Shown here: positions 26,275-35,099 of the stretch, piece after piece
Position numbering within the stretch: position 1 is the first letter of the stretch
Layout of the letters: the number at the start of each line of letters is the position of its first letter
Source: Gemmatimonas phototrophica
GTDB taxonomy: Bacteria; Latescibacterota; UBA2968; UBA8231
Assembly: GCA_945861755.1 (NCBI GenBank)
Contig: CAMAVQ010000001.1
Location: forward strand, 41,308 to 105,307
Direction: 5' to 3'
Length of the DNA stretch: 64,000 nucleotides
Made by a program: the position numbers and the translations under genes
The notes under the pieces: generated by a model
What the model saw: the letters and a program-made list of their open reading frames with translations, nothing else
What the model was told of the DNA's origin: nothing
Databases searched by the model: none

Positions 26275-27794
26275 CGCAGATGACCGACGACCGGCAGCGT
26301 TTTGTCGCCAATACCTGGTACCTGGGTGGCGCCCAGTTAGTGGGAACCGCTGCGACCTACGTTCTGCTCTTCGCGTTGACCAAGCTGGGGACGGAGGCCT
26401 ATGGCCTGTGGGTGCTGACCTTGCTGCTGGCCAGCTATCTGACTCCCTGGGCGACCTTGGGGCTGGCCAGCGCCCTGATTCGTTTCTGCCCGACCTTCCC
26501 CCGTTTCCAAGAGCAGGCGGCTGCCTACCGGCTGGCCAGCCGGGCCAGTTGGTGGTTTTCGGTGCTGGTCGCCCTGGGGATGGCCGCTGGGGCCAAACCT
26601 CTGGCCGCGGCCCTGCTCACCGGTCCGCAGCAATGGCCCCTGGTGGTCCTGGCCGCCTTGCTCATACCCCTGGAAGCGCAGTTTCAGCTCGGCAACAGCT
26701 TCCTCCAGGTGCAGGAAAGACTCGGTACCTATGCGGCCTTGACTTCGCTGCGGCACCTAAGTGAGATGGGGGTGCTGGCCGCTTTGGTATACTGGCTACC
26801 CGATCTGGAACTGATGCTGGGCGCCAGAGTCCTGATCCTGTTGCTGCTGGTCGCCGGCCAGCATCTGGTCGCCTGTCGCGGGCAGGGCTCTGCGGTCGCG
26901 TTGCATCGCGGGGAGGAGCTGAAACGGTATCTGCAATTCGGCCTCCCCATGATTCCGGCGACCTTTATCTGGGTCTTGATCATGGGGCTCGATCGTTTCA
27001 TGCTCGGCAAGCTGGCGACCCTCAACGTGGTTGCGGTGTACCACGCTGCCGATACGGTGGCGGTGTTTCTGCTCAATTATACCCGCCCGATCAATGGCAT
27101 CCTGCAGCCGCGGCTGGCCAACCTTATCGACCGCGATCCCGTGGAGGCCCAAAAGTACCTGGGGGCGGCGGTCAAATATCTGGCGATTCTCCTTTTTCCC
27201 GGGGCGGTGGGCCTGGCCCTGGTAGCCGGTCCGCTGCTCGGCTGGGTCAGCCATCCGGAGTTCAGTGGGGCCGCCGCCCTGGTGCCGCTACTCGGGGTGG
27301 CCTACCTCCTCATCGGACTCACTAATCCGCTCTACCACCTGGTGTTCCTGCGGCATGGCGGCAAGGTATTTATCTGGCTCTACACGCTCTGCCTGGGGGT
27401 CAACTTCATGCTGAACTGGTTGTTGATACCCTCCCATGGCGGCAAAGGGGCCGTGCTGGCGACCTTGGGGGCATTTGCAGTGTACGTGATCGGGTTGCTG
27501 GTCTGTAGCGAAAAGTCGACCTTGCGCACCCTTCGCGGTTTATGGCGCCCCCTGTCGCTTGCCGCCGGCTGCAGCCTGATGATGGGTGGGGTGTTGCTGG
27601 CCCTCCGCAAGTACGCCCCATTGGCCGACAGCCTGCTCCTGGTGCCTCTGGGGGCCGGCATTTACGGGCTCCTGCTCTTGGCCAGCGGCCTGATCTCGCG
27701 GGCCGAGTGGCTACTGCTGGCCAGCCCGGTGTTGCGCTTGAAAGACCTGCTCAGCGCCCGGGGCAAGGCGCTGCGGCTGGTATCGCAGAAATAA
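26271..27794 (+). CDS. Wzx-type polysaccharide flippase (MOP superfamily)
   Basis: This 507-residue protein has about 14 hydrophobic segments evenly spread along its length, typical of Wzx/PST transporters. The N-terminus NTWYLGGAQLVGTAATYVLL and the FGLPMIPATFIWVLIMGLDR motif at the start of the second half are characteristic of the family. It would move lipid-linked oligosaccharide across the inner membrane. It overlaps the upstream methyltransferase by ATGA. Its presence argues for a Wzx/Wzy or Wzx/GT-C route rather than an ABC-transporter route. Confidence 0.85.
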   Translation: MTQMTDDRQRFVANTWYLGGAQLVGTAATYVLLFALTKLGTEAYGLWVLTLLLASYLTPWATLGLASALIRFCPTFPRFQEQAAAYRLASRASWWFSVLVALGMAAGAKPLAAALLTGPQQWPLVVLAALLIPLEAQFQLGNSFLQVQERLGTYAALTSLRHLSEMGVLAALVYWLPDLELMLGARVLILLLLVAGQHLVACRGQGSAVALHRGEELKRYLQFGLPMIPATFIWVLIMGLDRFMLGKLATLNVVAVYHAADTVAVFLLNYTRPINGILQPRLANLIDRDPVEAQKYLGAAVKYLAILLFPGAVGLALVAGPLLGWVSHPEFSGAAALVPLLGVAYLLIGLTNPLYHLVFLRHGGKVFIWLYTLCLGVNFMLNWLLIPSHGGKGAVLATLGAFAVYVIGLLVCSEKSTLRTLRGLWRPLSLAAGCSLMMGGVLLALRKYAPLADSLLLVPLGAGIYGLLLLASGLISRAEWLLLASPVLRLKDLLSARGKALRLVSQK

Positions 27795-27804
27795 CAGGTC
27801 GATA

Positions 27805-28935
27805 ATGGAGACTATCCTGCTGCCCCCAGTTGCGTTCACACCCGCCCAGGTCGAGGTGGAGGTCGCCAATCAGGTCGACGAGGTGGAGTGGAACGCACGG
27901 GTGATGAAGCACCCCTACGGGCGTTTCGATGATACCACCCTCCGCCACGAAGCGGCCTGCCGGTGTTATCCCGATACCATTCGCTACTACCTGACGGCCA
28001 CCATGGACGGCCGGGAGGTGGGTTGGCTGGGCTTCTGCGAAACCTATCTGGGCCACGACCTGCTGACCTGGATGCCGGCCTGGCGCCCCTTGAGTGGGCT
28101 GTGTCGGTACGGGTTGCGCACCTTCGATCATTTCTCCGCTCCCCTGGTGCTGGAGGCGGATCTCGAGGTGATGGTGACCGAGGCTTTGCTGGGTGCCGTC
28201 GAAGGGTTGGCCCGCCAGCGGCGCATTTACCAGTTGGCCCACTTCCGTTATCCGGCCCCCGGGGCTGAACCGGCGCTCCCGGAAGCCTATTTTGCGGCGC
28301 GGGATTTTCGCCGCAAGCCCCACGGCACCTATCTGGTCGATCTCAGCAAGGATCTGGACGAGCTGTGGTCTGGTCTGAAGCAGGAGGCGCGCACTTCGGT
28401 GCGGAAAGCGGCCAAACAGGGGATCACCGTGCGCCTGGGGGCAGGGGAGGAGGATTTCTCCCGTTATTACGAAATCTTCCTGGAAAACAGGTTGCGAGAC
28501 CAGCAAAAGAGCATGTTTCGTCCGCTCTATTCGGAGGAGAGTATCACCGACCACGTGCGCTTCTTTGCCGCTGCGGGGGTGTTGAAGCTCTTCTGTGCCT
28601 GGAAGGATGGGCAGATGGGGTCCTGCACCCAGGTGAAATACTACAACGGCATCGCGTCCTTCAACTCCCATGCCCGCAGCGATGATTGGCACCGCAGCAA
28701 CCTGCACGACGGCGATCTGCTGTGCTGGGAGATGATCCGCTGGGCCAAGGAACAGGGGTTTCGCTATTTCGATATGACCGGCTTCGATGTGGTGCCGGCC
28801 AATGACCGGCAACGCGGGATCCAGCGTTTCAAAGCCAAGTGGGGGGGGGAGTGCGTGTATTACAGCTATTATTCCAAGGTGTACGGCAGTACCAGGGAAA
28901 AGGCCGTCGCCCTGGCCAGGAGAATGAGGCGCTGA
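27805..28935 (+). CDS. FemAB-like GNAT-fold acyl/aminoacyltransferase
   Basis: This 376-residue protein has an N-terminal half with VDEVEWNARVMKHPYG and a second half containing LKQEARTSVRKAAKQG, NSHARSDDWHRSNLHDGDLL and the end motif FKAKWGG, all typical of FemAB/BioF2 proteins. It shares the KWGG end motif and overall layout with the protein at 21248 but is clearly divergent. It probably attaches an acyl or aminoacyl group to a polysaccharide precursor. Only a weak ribosome-binding site is visible. Its TGA overlaps the unusual CTG start of the next gene. Confidence 0.75.
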   Translation: METILLPPVAFTPAQVEVEVANQVDEVEWNARVMKHPYGRFDDTTLRHEAACRCYPDTIRYYLTATMDGREVGWLGFCETYLGHDLLTWMPAWRPLSGLCRYGLRTFDHFSAPLVLEADLEVMVTEALLGAVEGLARQRRIYQLAHFRYPAPGAEPALPEAYFAARDFRRKPHGTYLVDLSKDLDELWSGLKQEARTSVRKAAKQGITVRLGAGEEDFSRYYEIFLENRLRDQQKSMFRPLYSEESITDHVRFFAAAGVLKLFCAWKDGQMGSCTQVKYYNGIASFNSHARSDDWHRSNLHDGDLLCWEMIRWAKEQGFRYFDMTGFDVVPANDRQRGIQRFKAKWGGECVYYSYYSKVYGSTREKAVALARRMRR

Positions 28936-30827
28936 AACCGCACGAATGGCTCAGCTACCTGGGTATCGGCGCCCTGTGCGGATACCTGATCAGTGCCCTG
29001 CTCTTCTTCGACAACCGCCTGTCCCTGGCCAGCGGGGCTTTTGTGCGCCTGGCATGGTGGCTGGCCCTCTTCTATGCTTTGGCCGGGCTGGCCGGGGGCG
29101 GGCTGGCGGCGCTGGTGTGGAAGGCGGTCCGCAAGGGCCGGAACTGGCAGGTCGAGGATCAGCATGGGCGCGGGGCGGTGTTCGCCGGCCTGCTAATTTT
29201 TGCCCTGCTTTTCTTTTGGAACTTCGATTCTTTCTACCACTATTCGACCTTTGAATTCTGGCTGCTGGTCCGCCGGCTGCTGACCGAGTCCTTTGTCCCC
29301 TTCAACGCCGAAGGGGCGCTCAATCTCGGCTTGCTGATCCTGCTGGTCGCCGTCTCGGGTGTGATTACCTATGCCCTACTGCGCCTGCGGCGATGGTTGG
29401 GGGCAGAGGGGTGGCGCGAAGTGGGCGTTGGGGCGCTGGTGGCCACCCTGCTCTTGCCCTGGGTGGGGGAGGCCGGCATCAGCTTTGCGGGCGGAGACCA
29501 ACCTGCACCCCTGCTGGCCAGGCCCGGCCGCAAGGTGCTCCTCATCGGGGTGGACGCACTGGACTGGAAGATCGGCGATGAGCTGATGGCAGCCGGGGAA
29601 CTGCCCAACCTGAAAGCCCTGGCCTCGCGCGGCGTTGCGGGGCCGCTGCAGACCTTTGTCCCTGCCTATTCTCCCATGGTATGGACCACCATCGCCACCG
29701 GCCGGCAGATCGCCGAACACAATATCCGGCACTTCAGCGCCTATAGCCTGGGCGGCGTCGTGGCCATCCAGCCCCTGGTCGAACCCTCGCTGCTCTTGGG
29801 CAACCCCTATGCGCTGCGATTGCTCGGCCAGTTGGGGGCCATCCAGCCGGGGTCGGTCACCAGCAATACCCGCAAGGCACCGGCCTTCTGGGAACTGGCC
29901 TCTCAGGCCGACCTGACGGCCACGGTGCTGGGTTGGTGGGCCACCGCTCCGGCAGAAGCGATTAATGGGATCATGGTTTCTGACTATGCCACCCATACCG
30001 ACCTATCCGCCGGGGAACTGGAATCTCAGGTTTATCCCCCTGCGGTGACCGGCATGGTGGCGGCCGAACTGCAGGCGGCCCGCAACCTGCCGCAGGAGTG
30101 GCTGGAGCGCTTGTTTTCCCTCACCCCGGAGGAATGGGCCCAGCTGAAGGCTGCCGGACCGGATGCCCAACCATCGGAGATGCGGGAGATCGTCCACAGC
30201 CTGGAGCACGATTACGGGTTGCTTTCCATCGCCAAGCACTGTCTGCACGCCGGGCAACCGGAGGTGCTGGCCCTGTACCTGGAAGGCATCGACACGGTGG
30301 GTCATCTGGCCTTGCACTACTGGTTGAGCACTGATCCGGGGAGCCTGGACCAGGAGGATCTCCGCAAGTACCGGGGCACAGCGCGGGCCTACTACCACCT
30401 GGTGGATCAATGGGTGGGCGAATTGTGTCAGACGGTGGATCCCGAGACCTATATCCTGGTGGTCTCGGATCACGGCTTTAGCCTGGAGCAGCCCCCGCAC
30501 TATTTCCATCACAAGAGCGGTCCAGCGGGCATGATCTTCCTGAGCGGGCCGACCATCGCCCAGGGCGCCCTGGACAAAGCCCACGTGCTTGATGTGACCC
30601 CAACGCTGCTTTATCTCCTGGGCCTGCCCGTGGCCCGGGACATGGAGGGCAGGGTGCTGGAGGACGCTTTCACCCCGGCCTTCAAGGAGAAGTACCCGCC
30701 GGCGTTTATCCCCTCGTATGCGGCGTATAGGCCGGCCCTCTATCACGGCGACGGGGGAACTGGCAAAACTGCCCAGGCCAGCGAGGCGGTGGTCAACCGG
30801 CTCAAGACGCTGGGATATATCGAGTGA
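28932..30827 (+). CDS. Alkaline phosphatase family protein with N-terminal membrane domain; probable CTG start
   Basis: This protein of about 631 residues has four to five N-terminal TM segments, then a phosphodiesterase/alkaline phosphatase domain: VLLIGVDALDWKIG, YSPMVWTTIATG (Ser in the nucleophile position), VSDHGFS and HHKSGPAG. It ends in RLKTLGYIE. TM plus phosphatase-superfamily domains recall lipid-dependent phosphoethanolamine transferases. No ATG, GTG or TTG occurs in frame between 28839 and the first TM. CTG at 28932 has AGGAGA 8 nt upstream and forms a CTGA overlap with the preceding stop. The alternative ATG at 28839 would overlap the previous gene by 97 nt. Confidence 0.72.
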   Translation: MKPHEWLSYLGIGALCGYLISALLFFDNRLSLASGAFVRLAWWLALFYALAGLAGGGLAALVWKAVRKGRNWQVEDQHGRGAVFAGLLIFALLFFWNFDSFYHYSTFEFWLLVRRLLTESFVPFNAEGALNLGLLILLVAVSGVITYALLRLRRWLGAEGWREVGVGALVATLLLPWVGEAGISFAGGDQPAPLLARPGRKVLLIGVDALDWKIGDELMAAGELPNLKALASRGVAGPLQTFVPAYSPMVWTTIATGRQIAEHNIRHFSAYSLGGVVAIQPLVEPSLLLGNPYALRLLGQLGAIQPGSVTSNTRKAPAFWELASQADLTATVLGWWATAPAEAINGIMVSDYATHTDLSAGELESQVYPPAVTGMVAAELQAARNLPQEWLERLFSLTPEEWAQLKAAGPDAQPSEMREIVHSLEHDYGLLSIAKHCLHAGQPEVLALYLEGIDTVGHLALHYWLSTDPGSLDQEDLRKYRGTARAYYHLVDQWVGELCQTVDPETYILVVSDHGFSLEQPPHYFHHKSGPAGMIFLSGPTIAQGALDKAHVLDVTPTLLYLLGLPVARDMEGRVLEDAFTPAFKEKYPPAFIPSYAAYRPALYHGDGGTGKTAQASEAVVNRLKTLGYIE

Positions 30828-30828
30828 G

Positions 30829-32916
30829 ATGAGCTGGATTCCACGCCTGCTCCTGGCACTGCTGATCGGGGCGTCGCGCAGCGAAGCCTATGTCGGGCCC
30901 GGGGCCGGTTTTGCCCTGGCCGGGAGCGCCTGGACCTTTCTGGTCCTGCTCATCGCCGCCCTGAGCACCCTGGTGCTGCCCCTGCGTTTTGCCTTGTTGT
31001 GGTGGCGGCGCCGGCGCCACCAAGGCCAGGCCCGGGTCCGCCGGGTGGTGGTGGTGGGACTGGACGGTTTCGACCCCCAGTTGGCGCAGGGCTGGATGAA
31101 GGAAGGCCGGCTGCCGCACCTGGCGGCCCTGGCAGCCAAGGGGACCTTTTCGCCCTTGCGGACCACCTTGCCGGCCATCACCCCCTCGGCCTGGTCCACC
31201 TTTCAGACCGGGGTCGACGCCTCGCGCCACAACATCTTCGACTTCATCACCCGGGACCCGCGCACTTACCAGCCCCTGCTCTCCTCGGCAGAGGTGGTGC
31301 CGGCCTCCCGCACCATGCCCCTGGGCAAGTACCGCATTCCGCTGCGCCGGGGGCGGGTGCGGGGCCTGCGCAAGAGCAAACCTTTCTGGAAATTGCTGGG
31401 AGACCGGGGCATCTTCAGCACCATCGTGCGGGTGCCCATCACCTTTCCCCCCGAGAAATTCAGGGGGGTCCTGCTCTCCGGCATGTGTATCCCCGACCTG
31501 CGGGGCACCCAGGGGGAGTTCACCTTGTTCAGCAGCGCTCCGGCCGAGGCAGTGCCCGCCCACGGCCGGCTGGCCCGTATCGAACTGGTGGGGGGAAGGG
31601 GCACCGCGATGCTAGAAGGTCCGGCGCATCCGCTCAAGCCCGGGGCCGGGCCGCTAGAGGCCCAGGTGGAGTTTCAGGTCGAGGGCGAGGAGGTGGTGTT
31701 GCGCCTGGACCGAGAGGCCGTGCGCCTGCGACGGGGCCACTTTTCTCCCTGGGTCGGGGTGCGCTTCAAGGCCGGCCTGGGGATCAAGGTGTGCGGCATC
31801 TGCCGCTTCTATCTGCTGGCCACCGACCCCCTGCGCATCTATGTGACCCCGCTGCATCTGGACCCCGAACATGCCAGCCTGCCCATCTCCCATCCGGCCG
31901 CCTATGCGCTGTACTTGGTCAAACGCCTGGGGCGTTTCGCCACCCTGGGGTTGGCCGAAGACACCGATGCGCTCAACGACGGGGTGCTCGACGAAGAGGG
32001 TTTTCTGGCCCAGGCCTATGCCTTTCACGAGGAGCGGGAGTCTATGCTCTTCCAGTCGCTGGAGACCACGCGCGAAGGCCTGGTGGTGTGTGTCTTCGAC
32101 GGCTCTGACCGCATCCAGCACATGTTTTACCGCACCCTCGACCCAGCGCATCCGGCCAACCGCAACCGGGAAGTGGCCGCCTATGCCCAGGTCATTCCCC
32201 AGATGTACGAACGGATGGATGCGTTGGTGGGCCGGGTGCAGGAGAAGATCGGGGAAGACCCCGACACGGTGCTGCTGGTGATCTCGGATCACGGCTTCTG
32301 CGCCTTCAGGCGCGGGGTCAATCTGAATACCTGGTTGCACATCAATGGATTTCTGGTGCTCAAGGAGGGCAAGGACCGCAGCGGCGAGTGGTTCGCCGAC
32401 GTGGATTGGTCGCGGACCCGGGCTTTTGCCCTGGGCCTGACGGGTATTTACCTCAATCGCCGGGGCCGCGAATCCCAGGGCATAGTGGCCGAAGGTGAGG
32501 AACTGGCCCGCCTGAAGGCCGAGTTGATCGGCCGGCTCAGCGGCCTGGTGGACAGCCAGACCGGCGCGGTGGCCATCAACCAGGTATGGGACACCGAGAG
32601 CTATTTCTCCGGCCCGTACACCATGGACGCCCCGGATCTGCTGGTGGGGTACAACGCGGGGTATCGCATTTCGTGGAGCGGCGCCAGCGGGGTGGTGGGA
32701 ACAGAGATCTTCGAGGACAATACCCGGCCCTGGAGCGGCGACCACTGTGTGGATCCCAGCCTGGTGCCAGGGGTGCTCTTCTGCAACCGGCAGGTGCAGG
32801 GCGAGGCACCGGCGCTGATCGACCTGCCCGTTTCTATCTTGGGGCTGCTGGGGGTGGAAGCCCCCTCCTACATGCAGGGGCGCGATCTTTTCGCCGCTGA
32901 GGAGGGCCAAAAGTGA
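30829..32916 (+). CDS. Secreted or membrane-anchored alkaline phosphatase family protein with GPGAG leader
   Basis: This 695-residue protein has an N-terminal hydrophobic leader, the motif AYVGPGAGFAL and a second hydrophobic segment (residues about 35-60), then a basic patch. The catalytic domain has VVVGLDGFDPQL, ITPSAWSTFQTG (Thr in the nucleophile position), ISDHGFCAF and SGDHCVDP as metal-binding motifs. It is a paralogue of the next gene: both have NLNTWL and WSGDHC segments. It acts outside the inner membrane. The start at 30829 follows the previous stop by 1 nt; an upstream in-frame ATG at 30718 is inside that gene. Confidence 0.75.
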   Translation: MSWIPRLLLALLIGASRSEAYVGPGAGFALAGSAWTFLVLLIAALSTLVLPLRFALLWWRRRRHQGQARVRRVVVVGLDGFDPQLAQGWMKEGRLPHLAALAAKGTFSPLRTTLPAITPSAWSTFQTGVDASRHNIFDFITRDPRTYQPLLSSAEVVPASRTMPLGKYRIPLRRGRVRGLRKSKPFWKLLGDRGIFSTIVRVPITFPPEKFRGVLLSGMCIPDLRGTQGEFTLFSSAPAEAVPAHGRLARIELVGGRGTAMLEGPAHPLKPGAGPLEAQVEFQVEGEEVVLRLDREAVRLRRGHFSPWVGVRFKAGLGIKVCGICRFYLLATDPLRIYVTPLHLDPEHASLPISHPAAYALYLVKRLGRFATLGLAEDTDALNDGVLDEEGFLAQAYAFHEERESMLFQSLETTREGLVVCVFDGSDRIQHMFYRTLDPAHPANRNREVAAYAQVIPQMYERMDALVGRVQEKIGEDPDTVLLVISDHGFCAFRRGVNLNTWLHINGFLVLKEGKDRSGEWFADVDWSRTRAFALGLTGIYLNRRGRESQGIVAEGEELARLKAELIGRLSGLVDSQTGAVAINQVWDTESYFSGPYTMDAPDLLVGYNAGYRISWSGASGVVGTEIFEDNTRPWSGDHCVDPSLVPGVLFCNRQVQGEAPALIDLPVSILGLLGVEAPSYMQGRDLFAAEEGQK

Positions 32917-34883
32917 AGAGGTCTTGGCGCTGCTGGTGGCTGGTCACGCTGGCTGTGGTTTTGGGGGGATGTCAGACGCCTCTCCAGGCCCCTAAGCTCT
33001 TGGTGCTGGGCATCGACGGCATGGACCCGCAACTGCTTTCACGGCTCATGGCCGCAGGCAGGATGCCCCATTTTGTCCGGCTGGCCCAACAGGGGGGTTT
33101 CGCTCCCCTGGAGACCAGCATCCCGCCGCAGAGCCCAGTGGCCTGGTCGAATTTCATCACCGGCATGGGGCCAGAAGGGCACGGGCTCTTCGATTTTGTT
33201 CACCGCGACGCGTCGACGCGTATGCCCTTCCTCTCCACCTCCAAGGCCGATGCCTCCGGCCAGCAGATGGAGTTGCTGCGCCGAGGTACGCCTTTTTGGG
33301 ATCTGCTCAGCGCCCGCGCTATTCCGACCACCATCTTCAAAGTGCCGGCCAACTTCCCGCCTTCACCAGCACCCGATCCGACCAGTTGCAACTGCTTCCA
33401 GGCCTTTGCCGGCATGGGCACGCCCGATATCCTGGGCAGCTACGGCGTCTTTACCTATTACACCGATGGGCCGTACCGGGTGCCCGACCACCTCGAACAT
33501 GGGGGAGCCGAACTGGCCCCCGGCGGCGAACTGGAGGTCTCCGGAGGGCGAATCATCGGCATCCGGCTGGCCGAGGGCCAGGCCCAGCTGCCGATTGGCG
33601 GCCCGCAGGTGGGGGATCGGCATTATCAGGCCCAGTTCACTCTGCTGGCCGATGCGGAACACGGAGTCGTCGAGATCGAGCTGGGAGCGCAAAGGCTGGT
33701 GCTGAAGGCCGGCGAGTGGAGCCCCTGGCTGGCGGTGGACTACGGTCGGCGGCCCCACAGCACCGCGCACCTGACGGGCATCTGCCGTTTCTACCTGAAG
33801 GCCACCCAGCCCCACCTGCAACTCTACCTGAGCCCGGTCAATCTAGATCCGGCCCATCCGGCCATGCCCCTGTCGGCGCCGGAAGGGGCCATCGCCGATT
33901 TGGCTGAGGCGGAAGGGCGGCATTTCACCCTGGGCATCCCCGACGAAAGCAAGGCCTTGGAGACGGCGGTTTTCGACTACCGCGAATACCTGTCCCAGCA
34001 CCGGCTGGTACTGGAGGAAAGGCGGGCCCACCTGCGCCATTTCCTGCGGGATTTCAGCGAAGGCTTCTTGTTTTTCTACATCGGCAGTCTAGACCAGTTG
34101 AGCCACGTACTGTGGCGCACCACCGACCCCCACCATCCGGGGTACCAGCCCGAATTCGCGCAATACCATTTGGCCATCGACGACGAATACGCGGCGATGG
34201 ACAGCCTCCTGGGGGAGATGATGGGTTCGCTGGATACCCGGACCAGGATCATCGTGTTGTCCGACCATGGTTTTGCGCCCTATGAGCGCTCCTTCAACCT
34301 CAATACCTGGTTGCGCCAGGAAGGGTTTCTGACGGTGAAAGCCGGGGCCGACACCAGCCGGCTGGAAATCCTCAAGACCGACCAGGTCAACTGGAAACAG
34401 ACCCGGGCCTATGGACTGGGTCTGAATGGACTGTACCTGAATCTGTGGGGCCGGGAGCAGGGGGGGGCGGTGGAGCCCGAGGACCGGGAGCGGGTGCTGG
34501 CAGAATTGGCCGACAGGCTGGTGCAGGTGCGCGATCCGGTCAATGGGCAACCGGTGATCCGCAGGGTATACCGGAGTGAGGAGGCGGGCCACAATTTCCC
34601 CGGCCTGGCCCCGGACCTGATCGTGGGTTATGCCAGGGGATACCGGGTATCCGGCGAATCGGCGGTGGGCCAGTTGACCCCGCGCGTCTTGGAGGACAAT
34701 CTGGCTGCCTGGAGCGGGGACCACTGCATCGCCGCCGAGGAGGTGCCGGGGGTGCTGCTCAGCAACCAACCCCTGCGCGCCGGGGAATTTTCCTTGCGCG
34801 ATGTGCCGGTGAGTATTCTAAAATATTACGGCCTGGCGCCGCTGGCTCAAATGAAGGGCCAGGCGATATGGCAGAACGAATAG
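32913..34883 (+). CDS. Alkaline phosphatase family lipoprotein
   Basis: This 656-residue protein starts with GTG, overlapping the upstream stop as GTGA. Residues 1-19 form a lipoprotein signal peptide with lipobox LGGC (Cys20), so it should be anchored to a membrane on the periplasmic side. The catalytic domain has LGIDGMDPQLL, QSPVAWSNFITG (Ser in the nucleophile position), LSDHGFAPY and SGDHCIA. It is closely related in architecture to the preceding protein but uses Ser instead of Thr at the likely nucleophile. Substrate unknown; removal or transfer of phospho-groups on the surface glycan is a hypothesis. Confidence 0.77.
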   Translation: MKRSWRCWWLVTLAVVLGGCQTPLQAPKLLVLGIDGMDPQLLSRLMAAGRMPHFVRLAQQGGFAPLETSIPPQSPVAWSNFITGMGPEGHGLFDFVHRDASTRMPFLSTSKADASGQQMELLRRGTPFWDLLSARAIPTTIFKVPANFPPSPAPDPTSCNCFQAFAGMGTPDILGSYGVFTYYTDGPYRVPDHLEHGGAELAPGGELEVSGGRIIGIRLAEGQAQLPIGGPQVGDRHYQAQFTLLADAEHGVVEIELGAQRLVLKAGEWSPWLAVDYGRRPHSTAHLTGICRFYLKATQPHLQLYLSPVNLDPAHPAMPLSAPEGAIADLAEAEGRHFTLGIPDESKALETAVFDYREYLSQHRLVLEERRAHLRHFLRDFSEGFLFFYIGSLDQLSHVLWRTTDPHHPGYQPEFAQYHLAIDDEYAAMDSLLGEMMGSLDTRTRIIVLSDHGFAPYERSFNLNTWLRQEGFLTVKAGADTSRLEILKTDQVNWKQTRAYGLGLNGLYLNLWGREQGGAVEPEDRERVLAELADRLVQVRDPVNGQPVIRRVYRSEEAGHNFPGLAPDLIVGYARGYRVSGESAVGQLTPRVLEDNLAAWSGDHCIAAEEVPGVLLSNQPLRAGEFSLRDVPVSILKYYGLAPLAQMKGQAIWQNE

Positions 34884-34892
34884 GAGGATGAG

Positions 34893-35090
34893 ATGGCGCT
34901 ATTTGGAGGCAACAAAGTGCAACTCGAGGAGGGGTTGATGGAGCGGATCAAGGCGCATATCGCCGAGGCCGGATTTTCCAGCGTCGAGGAGTTCGTGCAG
35001 TTCTGCATCGAAAAAGAACTCAAGTCCCGCCGGGCCGCCGAGGAAGCGGTACTGGCCGACCGGCTCAAGGGGCTGGGTTACCTCGAGTAA
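34893..35090 (+). CDS. 65-residue ribbon-helix-helix-like protein with LGYLE tail
   Basis: The central part, LMERIKAHIAEAGF followed by SSVEEFVQFCIEKEL, looks like a CopG/Arc ribbon-helix-helix unit. The C-terminus is RLKGLGYLE, nearly the same tail found on the phosphatase-family proteins ending at 21238 and 30827. A strong TAGGAGG lies 7-10 nt upstream. It is placed directly after the phosphatase-family lipoprotein and before a membrane protein, so it may be an accessory or regulator of that set. It could bind DNA, or the helix pair could only dimerise. Function not known. Confidence 0.65.
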   Translation: MALFGGNKVQLEEGLMERIKAHIAEAGFSSVEEFVQFCIEKELKSRRAAEEAVLADRLKGLGYLE

Positions 35091-35099
35091 GAGGCGGTC

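Noticed and set aside
27797..27804. GTCGATAA just before the FemAB-like gene at 27805 as a third promoter of the CGATAA type
   Set aside because: It lies in a 10-nt gap, has no -35-like or 18-nt element upstream, and the region before it is the end of the flippase gene.
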